From assembly GCA_003695725.1 (NCBI GenBank), contig RFHX01000081.1, forward strand, positions 1-8,420: a DNA stretch of 8,420 nt, written 5' to 3'. The notes beneath the pieces are model-generated. The model was given only the letters and a program-made list of their open reading frames with translations. It ran no database searches and was not told the origin of the DNA. Of the stretch, positions 1-7,655 are shown piece after piece. Positions within the stretch are counted from its first letter, which is position 1; each line of letters starts with the position of its first letter. The stretch comes from Candidatus Schekmanbacteria bacterium. Lineage in GTDB: Bacteria > Schekmanbacteria > GWA2-38-11 > J061. Position numbers and translations under genes: made by a program.

Positions 1-804
1 ATATATAGGACAGCTATAAAAAATACCTTGAAAAATGAAGGTACAACAAGGGCTGCAGCTCTTGCATTTTATGCCTTTTTTTCACTCTTCCCCTTAATCC
101 TAATTTTTTTTTCAGTCCTTGGTTTTTTGATAGATTCACCTGAAATCAAACAAAATGCACAAAACTTTTTTGCAGATCTTTTCCCTACGATAAAACCTTC
201 TATTATAAAAACCATAAACTATTCTGTAGAGCTAAAGCAAAAGCTTGGAATTATCGGTTTGGTAATTCTTATTTGGCCAGCAGTTTATTTCTTCACTGCT
301 CTTGAAGAAGCTGTCAATAAAGCATGGAAAGTTCAATCAGAAAGACATTTTATAAAAAAGAAATTGCTGTCAGTAGTATTGATGTTTATTACCGGTTTCA
401 TATTGCTTATCTCCATATCTGCCACATCTATTCTAATGCTTGTCAGTAAGATTCCAATAATAAGTGACATATTAGGGAAAATTGTACCACTTCAAGATTT
501 AACAAATATTGTCTTAACCTTTTTAACTGCATTTTTGCTTTTTCTTTCCTTCTATAAATTTCTTCCCAATACTTTTGTAACTTTCAGGGAAATTCTGACT
601 GGTACTATAATAACAACAATATTATGGGTAATTCTCTTATACTGCTACATCCTCTTCGTAACATCATACTTCACTGATTACCAAATCCTTTTCGGTCCTG
701 TTGCAACGCTCATTGCAACACTGGGGTGGCTTTATATCTCCTGCGCCATAATAATAATTGGGGCTGAATTTTGTTCGGAATATGCAAGAAAATTGTATCA
801 ATAA
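1..804 (+). CDS. YihY/UPF0761-family inner-membrane protein, N-terminus cut by window edge
   Basis: This is an integral membrane protein of the YihY/BrkB (UPF0761) family, once annotated as 'ribonuclease BN', a label now considered wrong for this family. Its molecular function is not firmly known. The frame is open from base 1. A TTG at 28 could be read as a start, but the family has a short segment before the RAAALAFY motif, so the true start is most likely upstream of the window. Visible residues number 267, against roughly 280-300 for full members. Six hydrophobic segments are visible at about residues 19-44, 82-99, 122-148, 167-187, 198-221 and 231-256. Family landmarks are the AAALAFYAFFSLFPL block in the first segment, the ALEEAVNKAWKV block after the second, and the final GWLYISC...GAEF block. 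The gene runs towards the purine operon and ends 15 bases from the purF stop, so the two are not co-transcribed. The family call is secure; the function is not. Confidence 0.88.
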   Translation: MYRTAIKNTLKNEGTTRAAALAFYAFFSLFPLILIFFSVLGFLIDSPEIKQNAQNFFADLFPTIKPSIIKTINYSVELKQKLGIIGLVILIWPAVYFFTALEEAVNKAWKVQSERHFIKKKLLSVVLMFITGFILLISISATSILMLVSKIPIISDILGKIVPLQDLTNIVLTFLTAFLLFLSFYKFLPNTFVTFREILTGTIITTILWVILLYCYILFVTSYFTDYQILFGPVATLIATLGWLYISCAIIIIGAEFCSEYARKLYQ

Positions 805-819
805 AATAGGGAGATACGC

Positions 820-2229
820 TTAAAGCAATCTTGGCTGCTCTTTCTTTTCATTGATGGGCTCAACAGGATAATCACCCGTAAAACATGCTTTACAAAACTC
901 TGAGCCGTTGTCCTTCACACACTCCTCCATTGCTTCAACAGATAAATATGCAAGACTGTCTGCTTTTACGAAATCTCTAATTTCTTCGACACTATTGAAT
1001 GAAGCAATCAATTCCTCTCTTGTAGGAGTATCAATTCCATAAAAACAAGGGTATTCTGTTGGAGGTGAGCTTATTCTCATATGCACTTCTTTTGCCCCCG
1101 CATCTCGAATCATTTTGACTATTTTCTTGCTTGTTGTCCCTCTAACTATACTGTCATCAATCACAACAACTCTTTTGCCCTTTAGCACACTACTAACTGG
1201 ATTCAGCTTAATTTTGACACCAAAGTTTCTAATCGACTGTTTGGGTTCTATGAAAGTTCTACCTACATAATGGTTTCGAATAAGCCCAGTATCAAAGGGG
1301 ATTCCTGATTCTTCTGCATATCCTATTGCTGCCACAACTCCTGAATCAGGGACAGGAATGACTACATCTGCATCTACCTTGTTAACACGAGCAAGCTGTC
1401 GTCCAAATTCTTTTCTCACATCATATACACTTCTTCCAAAGATATAGCTGTCAGGACGGGCAAAATAGATAAACTCGAAGATACAAAGAGAGCTCTTAAC
1501 TTTTTCAAAGGGTTTCACACTGAAGATGCCATCATCATTTATTATAATCATTTCTCCGGCCTCAACATCTCTCACATCTTCCGCACCAATCAAATCTAAA
1601 GCACATGTTTCAGAGGCAATTACCGGCGCTCCATCCACCCTTCCTATGACAAGAGGCCTGAAACCGCGCGGATCTCTTACACCTATCAGTTGATTTTCAG
1701 TCAATATGACAAGGGAATAAGCGCCTTTTACCTTTTTTAGAGAATCTATAATTCGGTCTATAAGATTCTTTTCGTTCGATTGCGCAATCAGATGAATTAT
1801 AACCTCAGTATCTGTTGAAGAAAGAAAAATAGCCCCCTTCTCCTGTAATTCTTCTCTTAAAGATTTCGAATTTACAATATTACCATTATGTCCGATAGCA
1901 ATGCTTCCAAATGAATAATTTGCGTAAAAGGGTTGAACATTCTTGAGTTTGCTTTGTCCTGTAGTAGAATAACGATTATGCCCTATTGCTTTATTTCCCT
2001 TCAATCTTCGAAGCTTCTCAGCTGTGAATATTTCAGCCACAAGACCGCGAGCTTTGGAATGATGAAGTCCAAATTCATCAAAAGTGCATATGCCCGCTCC
2101 TTCCTGTCCTCTATGTTGAAGGGCATAAAGCCCCAGATAAGTCAATGTAGCTGCTTCCGGATGGTTAAATATCCCAAAAACTCCACAATTTTCTTGAAAG
2201 CAATCTTTTCTATATCTACCTTGCCACAA
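820..2229 (-). CDS. purF: Amidophosphoribosyltransferase (glutamine PRPP amidotransferase)
   Basis: PurF catalyses the first committed step of purine synthesis in the cytoplasm, PRPP plus glutamine to 5-phosphoribosylamine. An N-terminal Ntn-type glutaminase domain is followed by a phosphoribosyltransferase domain. Counting from the TTG at 2229, the ENCGVFGIF motif places the nucleophile at Cys15, exposed after removal of a 14-residue propeptide. QHRGQEGAG and GHNGNIVN are glutaminase motifs. [15 protein letters not shown] is the PRPP-binding loop. Four cysteines sit where the Bacillus-type enzyme binds its 4Fe-4S cluster: [15 protein letters not shown], and FCKACFTG, which supplies two. The frame is open up to a TTG at 2283, with another TTG at 2268, but these overlap purL by 68 and 53 bases. 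TTG2229 overlaps by only 14 and gives a normal propeptide, so I prefer it. No ATG or GTG lies in frame before the nucleophile. It is the last gene of the operon. The product is near certain; the start is not. Confidence 0.95.
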   Translation of the reverse strand: MWQGRYRKDCFQENCGVFGIFNHPEAATLTYLGLYALQHRGQEGAGICTFDEFGLHHSKARGLVAEIFTAEKLRRLKGNKAIGHNRYSTTGQSKLKNVQPFYANYSFGSIAIGHNGNIVNSKSLREELQEKGAIFLSSTDTEVIIHLIAQSNEKNLIDRIIDSLKKVKGAYSLVILTENQLIGVRDPRGFRPLVIGRVDGAPVIASETCALDLIGAEDVRDVEAGEMIIINDDGIFSVKPFEKVKSSLCIFEFIYFARPDSYIFGRSVYDVRKEFGRQLARVNKVDADVVIPVPDSGVVAAIGYAEESGIPFDTGLIRNHYVGRTFIEPKQSIRNFGVKIKLNPVSSVLKGKRVVVIDDSIVRGTTSKKIVKMIRDAGAKEVHMRISSPPTEYPCFYGIDTPTREELIASFNSVEEIRDFVKADSLAYLSVEAMEECVKDNGSEFCKACFTGDYPVEPINEKKEQPRLL

Positions 2230-4447
2230 GTTTCTTAAACCCGCCTTTCCATTTCTTTTCGATTTCAAATACTCTTTTTTCAATCAATGACGATGTATTA
2301 TCATTAGTTATCTTTATCCTTAAAAAATCAGGAATCACTTTCCCAATTATACTCGCCTTAATATTAGATTTTTTTAGAAATTCATTCAATTTGTCGAGAT
2401 TTTCCTTTTTGCAGGTTGCAATGATTCTTGAAGGAGATTCCCCAAAAAGAATAGAAGCCAGAGGAAGATTATCTTTTATCTCGATTTCTGCACCTAATCC
2501 TTCTTTCGATGAAAAACTCATCTCGGCAATAGCAATAGCCAATCCTCCGTCTGATATATCGTGTGCTGAATTTACAATTCTCAATGAAATTAATTCTCTT
2601 ATAGATTTTTGCAGCCTCATTTCTTCATCAAGGTTGCATATAGGAATTTTCCCTTCCACTTTCCCTAAGATAACCTTCTGAAAAAGACTTCCTCCCATCT
2701 CTTTCCCACTTTCACCCAAGAGCACTATAATATCACCCTCATTCTTGAAGGCTTGATTACATCTCACAGCGACATCTTCAAGAATTCCAACCATCCCTAT
2801 TACAGGTGTAGGGTATACGCCTTTGCCGATTGTTTCATTATAGAAACTCACATTTCCACTAACTACAGGTGTTTCAAGTTTTTTACAGGCTTCTGCCATT
2901 CCTTTGACAGTTTCTGAAAACTGCCACATTACATCAGGTCTTTCAGGGTTCCCAAAATTCAGACAATTAGTTATTGCAAGAGGAAGAGCGCCAGAGCAGG
3001 AAATATTCCTTGCGCTTTCGGCTACAGCTTTTTTCCCTCCTTCATAGGGGTTTAGGAAACAATATCTTCCATTTCCGTCAAGAGAAAGCGCCAACCCCTT
3101 CTTACTCCCTTCCAACCTGATAACAGCGGCATCTGAACCAGGCAACTCCACTGTGTTGATCCCAACCATATGGTCATATTGGTCATAAATCCACTCTCTG
3201 CTCACAATATCAGGGGAAAGTAATATTTTTTCAAATATCTCATTAACGTCCTCGCTTTCTATAGTGTAATCTGTTTCTTTGCATCTTAGTTCATCAATCC
3301 AGTCAGGTTTTTTAATAGGTCGTTCTGGTATGGGAATATCATCGGTAAGCGATTTTACCGGAATATCCGCTACAACTGAATCATTGTTTTTAACTACAAA
3401 CCTTCTGCTATCAGTCACCCTTCCGATTACAGCCGCTTCTAAATCCCATTTTTTCAAAATTTCGAGAACTTCTTTTTCACGTCCTTTCTCTGTAACCAAA
3501 AGCATTCTTTCCTGTGATTCAGAAAGCATAATTTCATAAGGAGTCATCTTCTCTTCACGAAGAGGCACTTTGTTCAATTCTATTTCAATGCCTGTACCTG
3601 CCCTTGACGCCATTTCTGCCGTCGAACAAGTCAATCCAGCTGCTCCCATATCCTGTATACCAAGAATGCATTTTTTCTCCATAAGCTCAAGACATGCCTC
3701 GAGCAGAAGCTTTTCTGTAAATGGATCCCCTACTTGAACAGTAGGCCTTCTTTCTTCTGAACCTTCATCAAACTCCTCAGATGCCATAGTAGCACCATGA
3801 ATCCCGTCTCTGCCTGTTCGTGAACCAATGTAAATTACCGGATTATCTACTCCTTTTGCCACACCGTAAAATATGTTGTCCTTTTTTGCCACACCAAGAG
3901 TGAATGCATTTACCAAAGGATTTGAATCATAACATTCATCAAAATATACTTCTCCTCCAACAGTTGGTATCCCCATACAGTTTCCATATCCGGCAATTCC
4001 TGCAACTACTTCTTCAATGATATATCGAGTGCGAGGATTGTTTACATTGCCAAAACGAAGTGAATTTAGATTTGCAACAGGTCTTGCCCCCATTGTGAAT
4101 ATATCACGCAAAATACCACCAACTCCTGTTGCGGCACCCTGATAGGGTTCGATGAATGATGGATGATTGTGACTCTCGATCTTAAAAACAGCTGCCAAAC
4201 CATCTCCAATATCAATTATTCCAGCATTTTCACCGGGTCCCTGAATTACCCACTTTGCAGATGTCGGAAAATTTTTAAGGTGCGGTTTTGAACTCTTGTA
4301 ACTGCAATGTTCACTCCACATTACAGAAAAAATACCAAGTTCTGTGTAATTCGGTTTTCGTCCGAGAATTGAGCAAATATGCTCAAAATCTTCTTTTGTT
4401 AAGCCATGACTTTCTATTATTTCATCTGTTATTTCAGGTTCTTTCAT
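2216..4447 (-). CDS. purL: Phosphoribosylformylglycinamidine (FGAM) synthase, small-type PurL subunit
   Basis: PurL is the ATP-dependent synthetase subunit of FGAM synthase, converting FGAR to FGAM with ammonia supplied by PurQ. At 743 residues it matches the small PurL of Bacillus and Thermotoga rather than the roughly 1,300-residue single-chain form. Visible motifs in order are [10 protein letters not shown] (residues 45-54), [21 protein letters not shown] (about 91-111, nucleotide and active-site region), GGEVYFD (164-170), [10 protein letters not shown] (264-273) and SESQERM (309-315). The second half repeats the ATP-binding fold, with [12 protein letters not shown] and [15 protein letters not shown]. 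The ATG at 4447 follows the purQ stop by one base, and an AGGG about 9 bases upstream can serve as ribosome binding site. The 3' end overlaps the start of purF, which suggests translational coupling. No truncation or missing motif was seen. Confidence 0.98.
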   Translation of the reverse strand: MKEPEITDEIIESHGLTKEDFEHICSILGRKPNYTELGIFSVMWSEHCSYKSSKPHLKNFPTSAKWVIQGPGENAGIIDIGDGLAAVFKIESHNHPSFIEPYQGAATGVGGILRDIFTMGARPVANLNSLRFGNVNNPRTRYIIEEVVAGIAGYGNCMGIPTVGGEVYFDECYDSNPLVNAFTLGVAKKDNIFYGVAKGVDNPVIYIGSRTGRDGIHGATMASEEFDEGSEERRPTVQVGDPFTEKLLLEACLELMEKKCILGIQDMGAAGLTCSTAEMASRAGTGIEIELNKVPLREEKMTPYEIMLSESQERMLLVTEKGREKEVLEILKKWDLEAAVIGRVTDSRRFVVKNNDSVVADIPVKSLTDDIPIPERPIKKPDWIDELRCKETDYTIESEDVNEIFEKILLSPDIVSREWIYDQYDHMVGINTVELPGSDAAVIRLEGSKKGLALSLDGNGRYCFLNPYEGGKKAVAESARNISCSGALPLAITNCLNFGNPERPDVMWQFSETVKGMAEACKKLETPVVSGNVSFYNETIGKGVYPTPVIGMVGILEDVAVRCNQAFKNEGDIIVLLGESGKEMGGSLFQKVILGKVEGKIPICNLDEEMRLQKSIRELISLRIVNSAHDISDGGLAIAIAEMSFSSKEGLGAEIEIKDNLPLASILFGESPSRIIATCKKENLDKLNEFLKKSNIKASIIGKVIPDFLRIKITNDNTSSLIEKRVFEIEKKWKGGFKKLVAR

Positions 4448-4448
4448 T

Positions 4449-5138
4449 TCACATTACCCTATTTATTAAAGAATGGAATATTCTCACACCATCTGTATAT
4501 CCGAGTATAGCTTCGGATACTCTCTCAGGATGGGGCATCATTCCAAGCACTCTCCCATTTTCACTGCATATACCTGCTATATTTTCTTTTGAACCATTTG
4601 GATTAAATTCTTCTGATATCTCACCAGTTGGCGAACAATATCTAAATACTACTCTGCCGCTGTCATTTAATTTTTTTATGGTAATATCATCTGCATAATA
4701 GTTACCATCTGAATGTGCAATAGGGATAGTAAGCACTTCATTTTTTCTATATGCCGTTGTATATGGTGTCTCATTGTTTTCAACACGGAGATTGACATGC
4801 CTGCAAATAAATTTGAGAGATTTATTCTTAATCATTGCGCCGGGAAGAAGTCCTGATTCAAGAAGAATTTGAAATCCGTTGCAAATACCGATTACATACC
4901 CTCCTTTTGAGGCAAATTCGATCAGCTCCTCCATTACAGGAGAAAATCGAGCTATTGACCCGGTGCGCAGATAGTCGCCATAGGAAAAGCCGCCGGGAAG
5001 TATGATACAGTCAAAGCCCGATATGTCCCTATCTTTATGCCATATGAAAGAAACTTCCTCCTGCAAAACATTCTTAACGACTCTATAACAATCTCTATCG
5101 CAATTTGAACCTGGGAAAACTACAATGCCGAATTTCAT
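4449..5138 (-). CDS. purQ: FGAM synthase glutaminase subunit PurQ
   Basis: PurQ is the class I (triad) glutamine amidotransferase subunit that hydrolyses glutamine and passes ammonia to PurL in the PurL-PurQ-PurS complex. The 229 residues match the family length. The N-terminal [15 protein letters not shown] and the [14 protein letters not shown] loop (48-60) are typical. The nucleophile is Cys86 in GICNGFQ, and the other triad members are His203 and Glu205 in MMPHPER. The IAHSDGNYY segment corresponds to the usual AHGEGNY motif, with small substitutions. The ATG at 5138 has a strong ribosome binding site, TGAGGT, formed from the end of purC with 6 bases of spacing. The TGA stop is one base from the purL ATG (TGAAATG), so the two partner subunits are probably coupled in translation. 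Confidence 0.97.
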   Translation of the reverse strand: MKFGIVVFPGSNCDRDCYRVVKNVLQEEVSFIWHKDRDISGFDCIILPGGFSYGDYLRTGSIARFSPVMEELIEFASKGGYVIGICNGFQILLESGLLPGAMIKNKSLKFICRHVNLRVENNETPYTTAYRKNEVLTIPIAHSDGNYYADDITIKKLNDSGRVVFRYCSPTGEISEEFNPNGSKENIAGICSENGRVLGMMPHPERVSEAILGYTDGVRIFHSLINRVM

Positions 5139-5144
5139 ATTAAG

Positions 5145-5150
5145 ACCTCA
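5145..5150 (-). promoter_or_regulatory. Shine-Dalgarno site of purQ, overlapping the purC stop
   Basis: On the minus strand TGAGGT contains the purC TGA stop (5148-5150) and a GAGGT ribosome binding core 6 bases before the purQ ATG. Ribosomes ending purC would finish directly on the purQ initiation site, which suggests coupled translation. Confidence 0.7.
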
Positions 5151-6065
5151 CAAAATATTTGACCCTGTCAACTTTTGAAGAGCATCAAGATACTTATTGC
5201 TCGTCTTAATGATTATATCTTCAGGCAAGGGAGGAGGAGGCGGGACCTTATTCCATCCAGTACTCTTTAAATAATCGCGCACAAATTGTTTGTCGAAGCT
5301 TTTTTGAGGGCGCCCCGGTGTATATTCATCTTTTGGCCAAAACCTTGAAGAATCAGGAGTCAGCACCTCATCAACAAGAATCATCTTTCCGTCTCTTTTG
5401 CCAAATTCAAATTTTGTATCCGCAATTATTATTCCGCGCTCATCAGCGATTTTCACAGCTCTTTCATAAATTGCAATACTGTATTTCCGTATCTCTTCAG
5501 CAGTTTTTTCTCCAACAATATTTCTCATTTCATCAAAACTTATGTTTTCATCATGTCCACTTTCTGCTTTTGTCGATGGCGTAAAAATTGGAGTTCTCAA
5601 TTTTGATGACTCCATAAGCCCCTCTCCAACATCTATTCCCGCAACGGTTTTTCCTGTTTTTTTATATTCCTCAAATGCAGAACCGGAAAGGTATCCTCTA
5701 ACGACACATTCTACAGGCAATACTTCTGTTTTTTTTACAAGCATGCTTCTTCCGTTCAGAACTTTTTTATATTTCTGGCATTGAGGAGGATAATCTTCCA
5801 CATTGAAACTAACAATGTGATTTTCAATTATGTCCTTTATCTGTTCAAACCAGAATTTTGAAATTTGAGTGAGAACCTTTCCTTTGAAAGGAATCCCTTC
5901 CGAGAGAATTACATCAAATGCAGAGATTCTATCTGTTGCAACTATTAGGAGCTTGTCTTCAAGATCATATATATCACGTACTTTACCTCTTCTTAAGAGT
6001 TTGAGTTCGGGAAAATTCGTCTCACAGATTACCTCTTCCTTAAAACTCTTATTTAAATCATTCAT
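5148..6065 (-). CDS. purC: SAICAR synthase (phosphoribosylaminoimidazole-succinocarboxamide synthase), long form
   Basis: PurC joins CAIR and aspartate using ATP to give SAICAR. Motifs visible in order are RGKVRDIYD (residues 26-34, nucleotide loop), ATDRISAFD (43-51), [13 protein letters not shown] (118-130), the substrate-binding [16 protein letters not shown] (161-176), DTKFEFG (216-222) and [13 protein letters not shown] (232-244). At 305 residues it is the long form found in yeast Ade1 and many bacteria, rather than the roughly 240-residue E. coli type. The extra C-terminal part starts near [12 protein letters not shown] and contains five consecutive prolines at 275-279. The ATG overlaps the purS stop as ATGA. 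A GAGG 10 bases upstream lies within the purS 3' end. It sits between purS and purQ, splitting the FGAM synthase genes. Confidence 0.97.
   Translation of the reverse strand: MNDLNKSFKEEVICETNFPELKLLRRGKVRDIYDLEDKLLIVATDRISAFDVILSEGIPFKGKVLTQISKFWFEQIKDIIENHIVSFNVEDYPPQCQKYKKVLNGRSMLVKKTEVLPVECVVRGYLSGSAFEEYKKTGKTVAGIDVGEGLMESSKLRTPIFTPSTKAESGHDENISFDEMRNIVGEKTAEEIRKYSIAIYERAVKIADERGIIIADTKFEFGKRDGKMILVDEVLTPDSSRFWPKDEYTPGRPQKSFDKQFVRDYLKSTGWNKVPPPPPLPEDIIIKTSNKYLDALQKLTGSNIL
5229..5244 (+). other. G-rich tract within purC (potential two-layer G-quadruplex)
   Basis: On the plus strand a 16-base run reads GGG, three times A-GG, then C-GGG, giving five G-runs separated by single bases. It is the most G-rich stretch I noticed in an otherwise AT-rich window. 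It is the template strand of purC, and the coding strand reads as five proline codons (CCG CCT CCT CCT CCC). The pattern fits a two-tetrad quadruplex, but protein coding alone can explain it. Confidence 0.4.
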
Positions 6066-6310
6066 TTCTCATTTACCTCGATCTCATAATTTTCTATTAC
6101 AGGATTCGCCAAGAGTTTTTTGCACATTTCATTCACTTCTTGCTTTGCTTTTTCCGAATTATCCTCATTCACTTTAACTTCGATATATTTTCCCACACGC
6201 ACATCTTCAACATTTTCAAATCCCAAAGATAAAAGCGAATTTCTTACTGCTTTTCCCTGAGGGTCAAGAACTCCGTCCTTCAATTTTATGAATACCTTTA
6301 CCTTTGCCAT
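6062..6310 (-). CDS. purS: FGAM synthase accessory subunit PurS
   Basis: PurS is a small protein that bridges PurL and PurQ in the FGAM synthase complex and is needed for ammonia transfer between them. It is 82 residues long, normal for the family. Typical features are the N-terminal [20 protein letters not shown], in which the DPQG turn is highly characteristic, then [18 protein letters not shown] and a C-terminal [13 protein letters not shown]. Its presence agrees with the small PurL and separate PurQ encoded downstream. The ATG at 6310 is preceded by AAAGGA with about 10 bases of spacing inside the 30-base gap after purB. Its stop overlaps the purC start by four bases. Confidence 0.96.
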   Translation of the reverse strand: MAKVKVFIKLKDGVLDPQGKAVRNSLLSLGFENVEDVRVGKYIEVKVNEDNSEKAKQEVNEMCKKLLANPVIENYEIEVNEK

Positions 6311-6340
6311 ATTCTTTTTTTCCTTTTTTAATAGTGCACT

Positions 6341-7633
6341 CTATCTAAATACCCTTCTAAATACTTTATCAATATTCTTTGTATGATACTTATAATCAAA
6401 AACTCTTTCGATTTCAGACTTTGACAGATATTTTGCCAATTCCTTATCTTCAAAGAGGCAATCTTTAAAACTGCCAGATTCCTTTATTGCTTTCATTGCG
6501 TTTCTTTGCACTATTTCATATGCTTTTTCTCTAATGACACCTTTGTCGATAAGCTTCAGCAGTACTGCCTGAGAAAAGATTATGCCTCCATTCATCTCGA
6601 GATTTTTTTTCATTCTTTCAGGCTTTACATTGAGATTCGTCAAAAGATTTGCCATTTTATCAAGCATATAATCTATCAATATAGTGCTGTCAGGCATAAT
6701 TACTCTCTCAACCGAGGAATGGCTTATATCCCTTTCATGCCAAAGTGCAATATTTTCCATTGCAGCCATAGCATTTGCTCTAAGAATTCTTGCAAGCCCT
6801 GAAATCCTTTCACAGGTAATAGGATTTCGTTTATGCGGCATTGCCGATGACCCTTTTTGTCCTTTTGAAAAAAATTCTTCTGCCTCGCCCACTTCTGTCC
6901 TCTGAAGATGCCTGATTTCAACTGCAAACTTTTCAAGAGAAGCGGCCGTTATTGCCAATGCATTCAAAAACTCAGCATGTCTGTCCCTTTGGAGTATCTG
7001 CGTGGAGGCAGGAGCATTTTTCAAACCAAGTTTCTTACAAACATACTTCTCAACATCCGGGCTGATATTTGCAAATGTGCCAACTGCACCTGATATTTTT
7101 CCATAAGAAATGGTTTCTTTTGCCTGCTTTACCCTCTTGAGATTCCTCTTCATCTCATCATACCAAACTGCCATCTTAAAACCGAATGTAATGGGTTCAG
7201 CATGCATTCCATGAGACCTTCCTGCCATTACAGTGCGTTTATAACGGAGGGCAAGCTTCTTTATTGCTTTCATCACCTCTTTAATGTCTTTGATAATTAT
7301 TTCAGCAGCTTCCTTAAGCTGAAGAGAAAGCCCGGTATCTAAAATATCCGAGGAAGTCAATCCCATATGAATAAATCTTGAATCCTCACCTACATTCTCT
7401 GCTACATTCGTGAGGAATGCTATTACATCATGCTTAGTCACCTTCTCTATCTCTTCAATTCTTTTGACATCAAATTTTGCCTTTTTCTTGATTGTTTGAA
7501 GGGATTTCTCCGGAACTATTCCTTTTTTGCATAGTGCTTCACAGACAAGAATTTCAATATCGAGAAATTTTTGAAACTTGTTCTTCTCTTCCCAAATCTT
7601 AGCCATCTCAGGTCTTGTATATCTTGGGATCAC
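6341..7633 (-). CDS. purB: Adenylosuccinate lyase
   Basis: PurB is a fumarase/aspartase-superfamily lyase that releases fumarate twice in purine synthesis: from SAICAR to give AICAR, and from adenylosuccinate to give AMP. At 430 residues it matches the Bacillus/Thermotoga type. The N-terminal MIPRYTRPEMAKIW is diagnostic. Catalytic regions are KHDVIAFL (His68), HMGLTSSDILDT (89-100), GRSHGMHAEP (138-147, general acid His141) and the superfamily signature loop GSSAMPHKRNP (261-271), which carries the catalytic serine. The start is GTG at 7633, chosen because it gives the conserved N-terminus and has a good Shine-Dalgarno AAGGAG 7 bases upstream. It is the first purine gene in transcription order, 22 bases after the M16 peptidase stop. 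No obvious promoter lies in that short gap. Confidence 0.97.
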   Translation of the reverse strand: MIPRYTRPEMAKIWEEKNKFQKFLDIEILVCEALCKKGIVPEKSLQTIKKKAKFDVKRIEEIEKVTKHDVIAFLTNVAENVGEDSRFIHMGLTSSDILDTGLSLQLKEAAEIIIKDIKEVMKAIKKLALRYKRTVMAGRSHGMHAEPITFGFKMAVWYDEMKRNLKRVKQAKETISYGKISGAVGTFANISPDVEKYVCKKLGLKNAPASTQILQRDRHAEFLNALAITAASLEKFAVEIRHLQRTEVGEAEEFFSKGQKGSSAMPHKRNPITCERISGLARILRANAMAAMENIALWHERDISHSSVERVIMPDSTILIDYMLDKMANLLTNLNVKPERMKKNLEMNGGIIFSQAVLLKLIDKGVIREKAYEIVQRNAMKAIKESGSFKDCLFEDKELAKYLSKSEIERVFDYKYHTKNIDKVFRRVFR

Positions 7634-7640
7634 AGCCTTT

Positions 7641-7646
7641 CTCCTT
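7641..7646 (-). promoter_or_regulatory. Shine-Dalgarno site of purB (AAGGAG)
   Basis: On the minus strand AAGGAG lies 7 bases before the GTG at 7633. It is the clearest ribosome binding site in the window. It decides that purB starts with GTG, giving the conserved MIPRYTRPEM N-terminus. It lies in the 22-base gap after the M16 peptidase stop. Confidence 0.8.
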
Positions 7647-7655
7647 AATAACTAT

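Noticed and set aside
700-719. Near-direct repeat of TTGCAAC with an 8-base palindrome GTTGCAAC
   Set aside because: It encodes the repeated residues VATL-IATL of the last membrane segment of the YihY-family protein, so protein coding explains it. There are only two copies.
28-804. TTG at 28 as the true start of the YihY-family gene
   Set aside because: The frame is open to base 1, there is no good ribosome binding site before it, and the family normally has more residues ahead of the AAALAFY motif.
795-817. Possible intrinsic terminator between the convergent genes
   Set aside because: The stem is only 5 base pairs, A/T-containing, with a 13-base loop and no clean T-run, too weak to call as a terminator feature.
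1933-2238. Open frame of 101 codons on the plus strand opposite purF
   Set aside because: It lies wholly antisense to conserved PurF coding sequence, has no recognisable domain and no supporting ribosome binding site; it is a shadow frame. The other plus-strand frames within 2391-8385 were rejected for the same reason.
6724-6936. Second minus-strand open frame of 70 codons inside purB
   Set aside because: It overlaps the purB catalytic region in another frame. The purB frame is intact and conserved throughout, so there is no frameshift and no separate gene.
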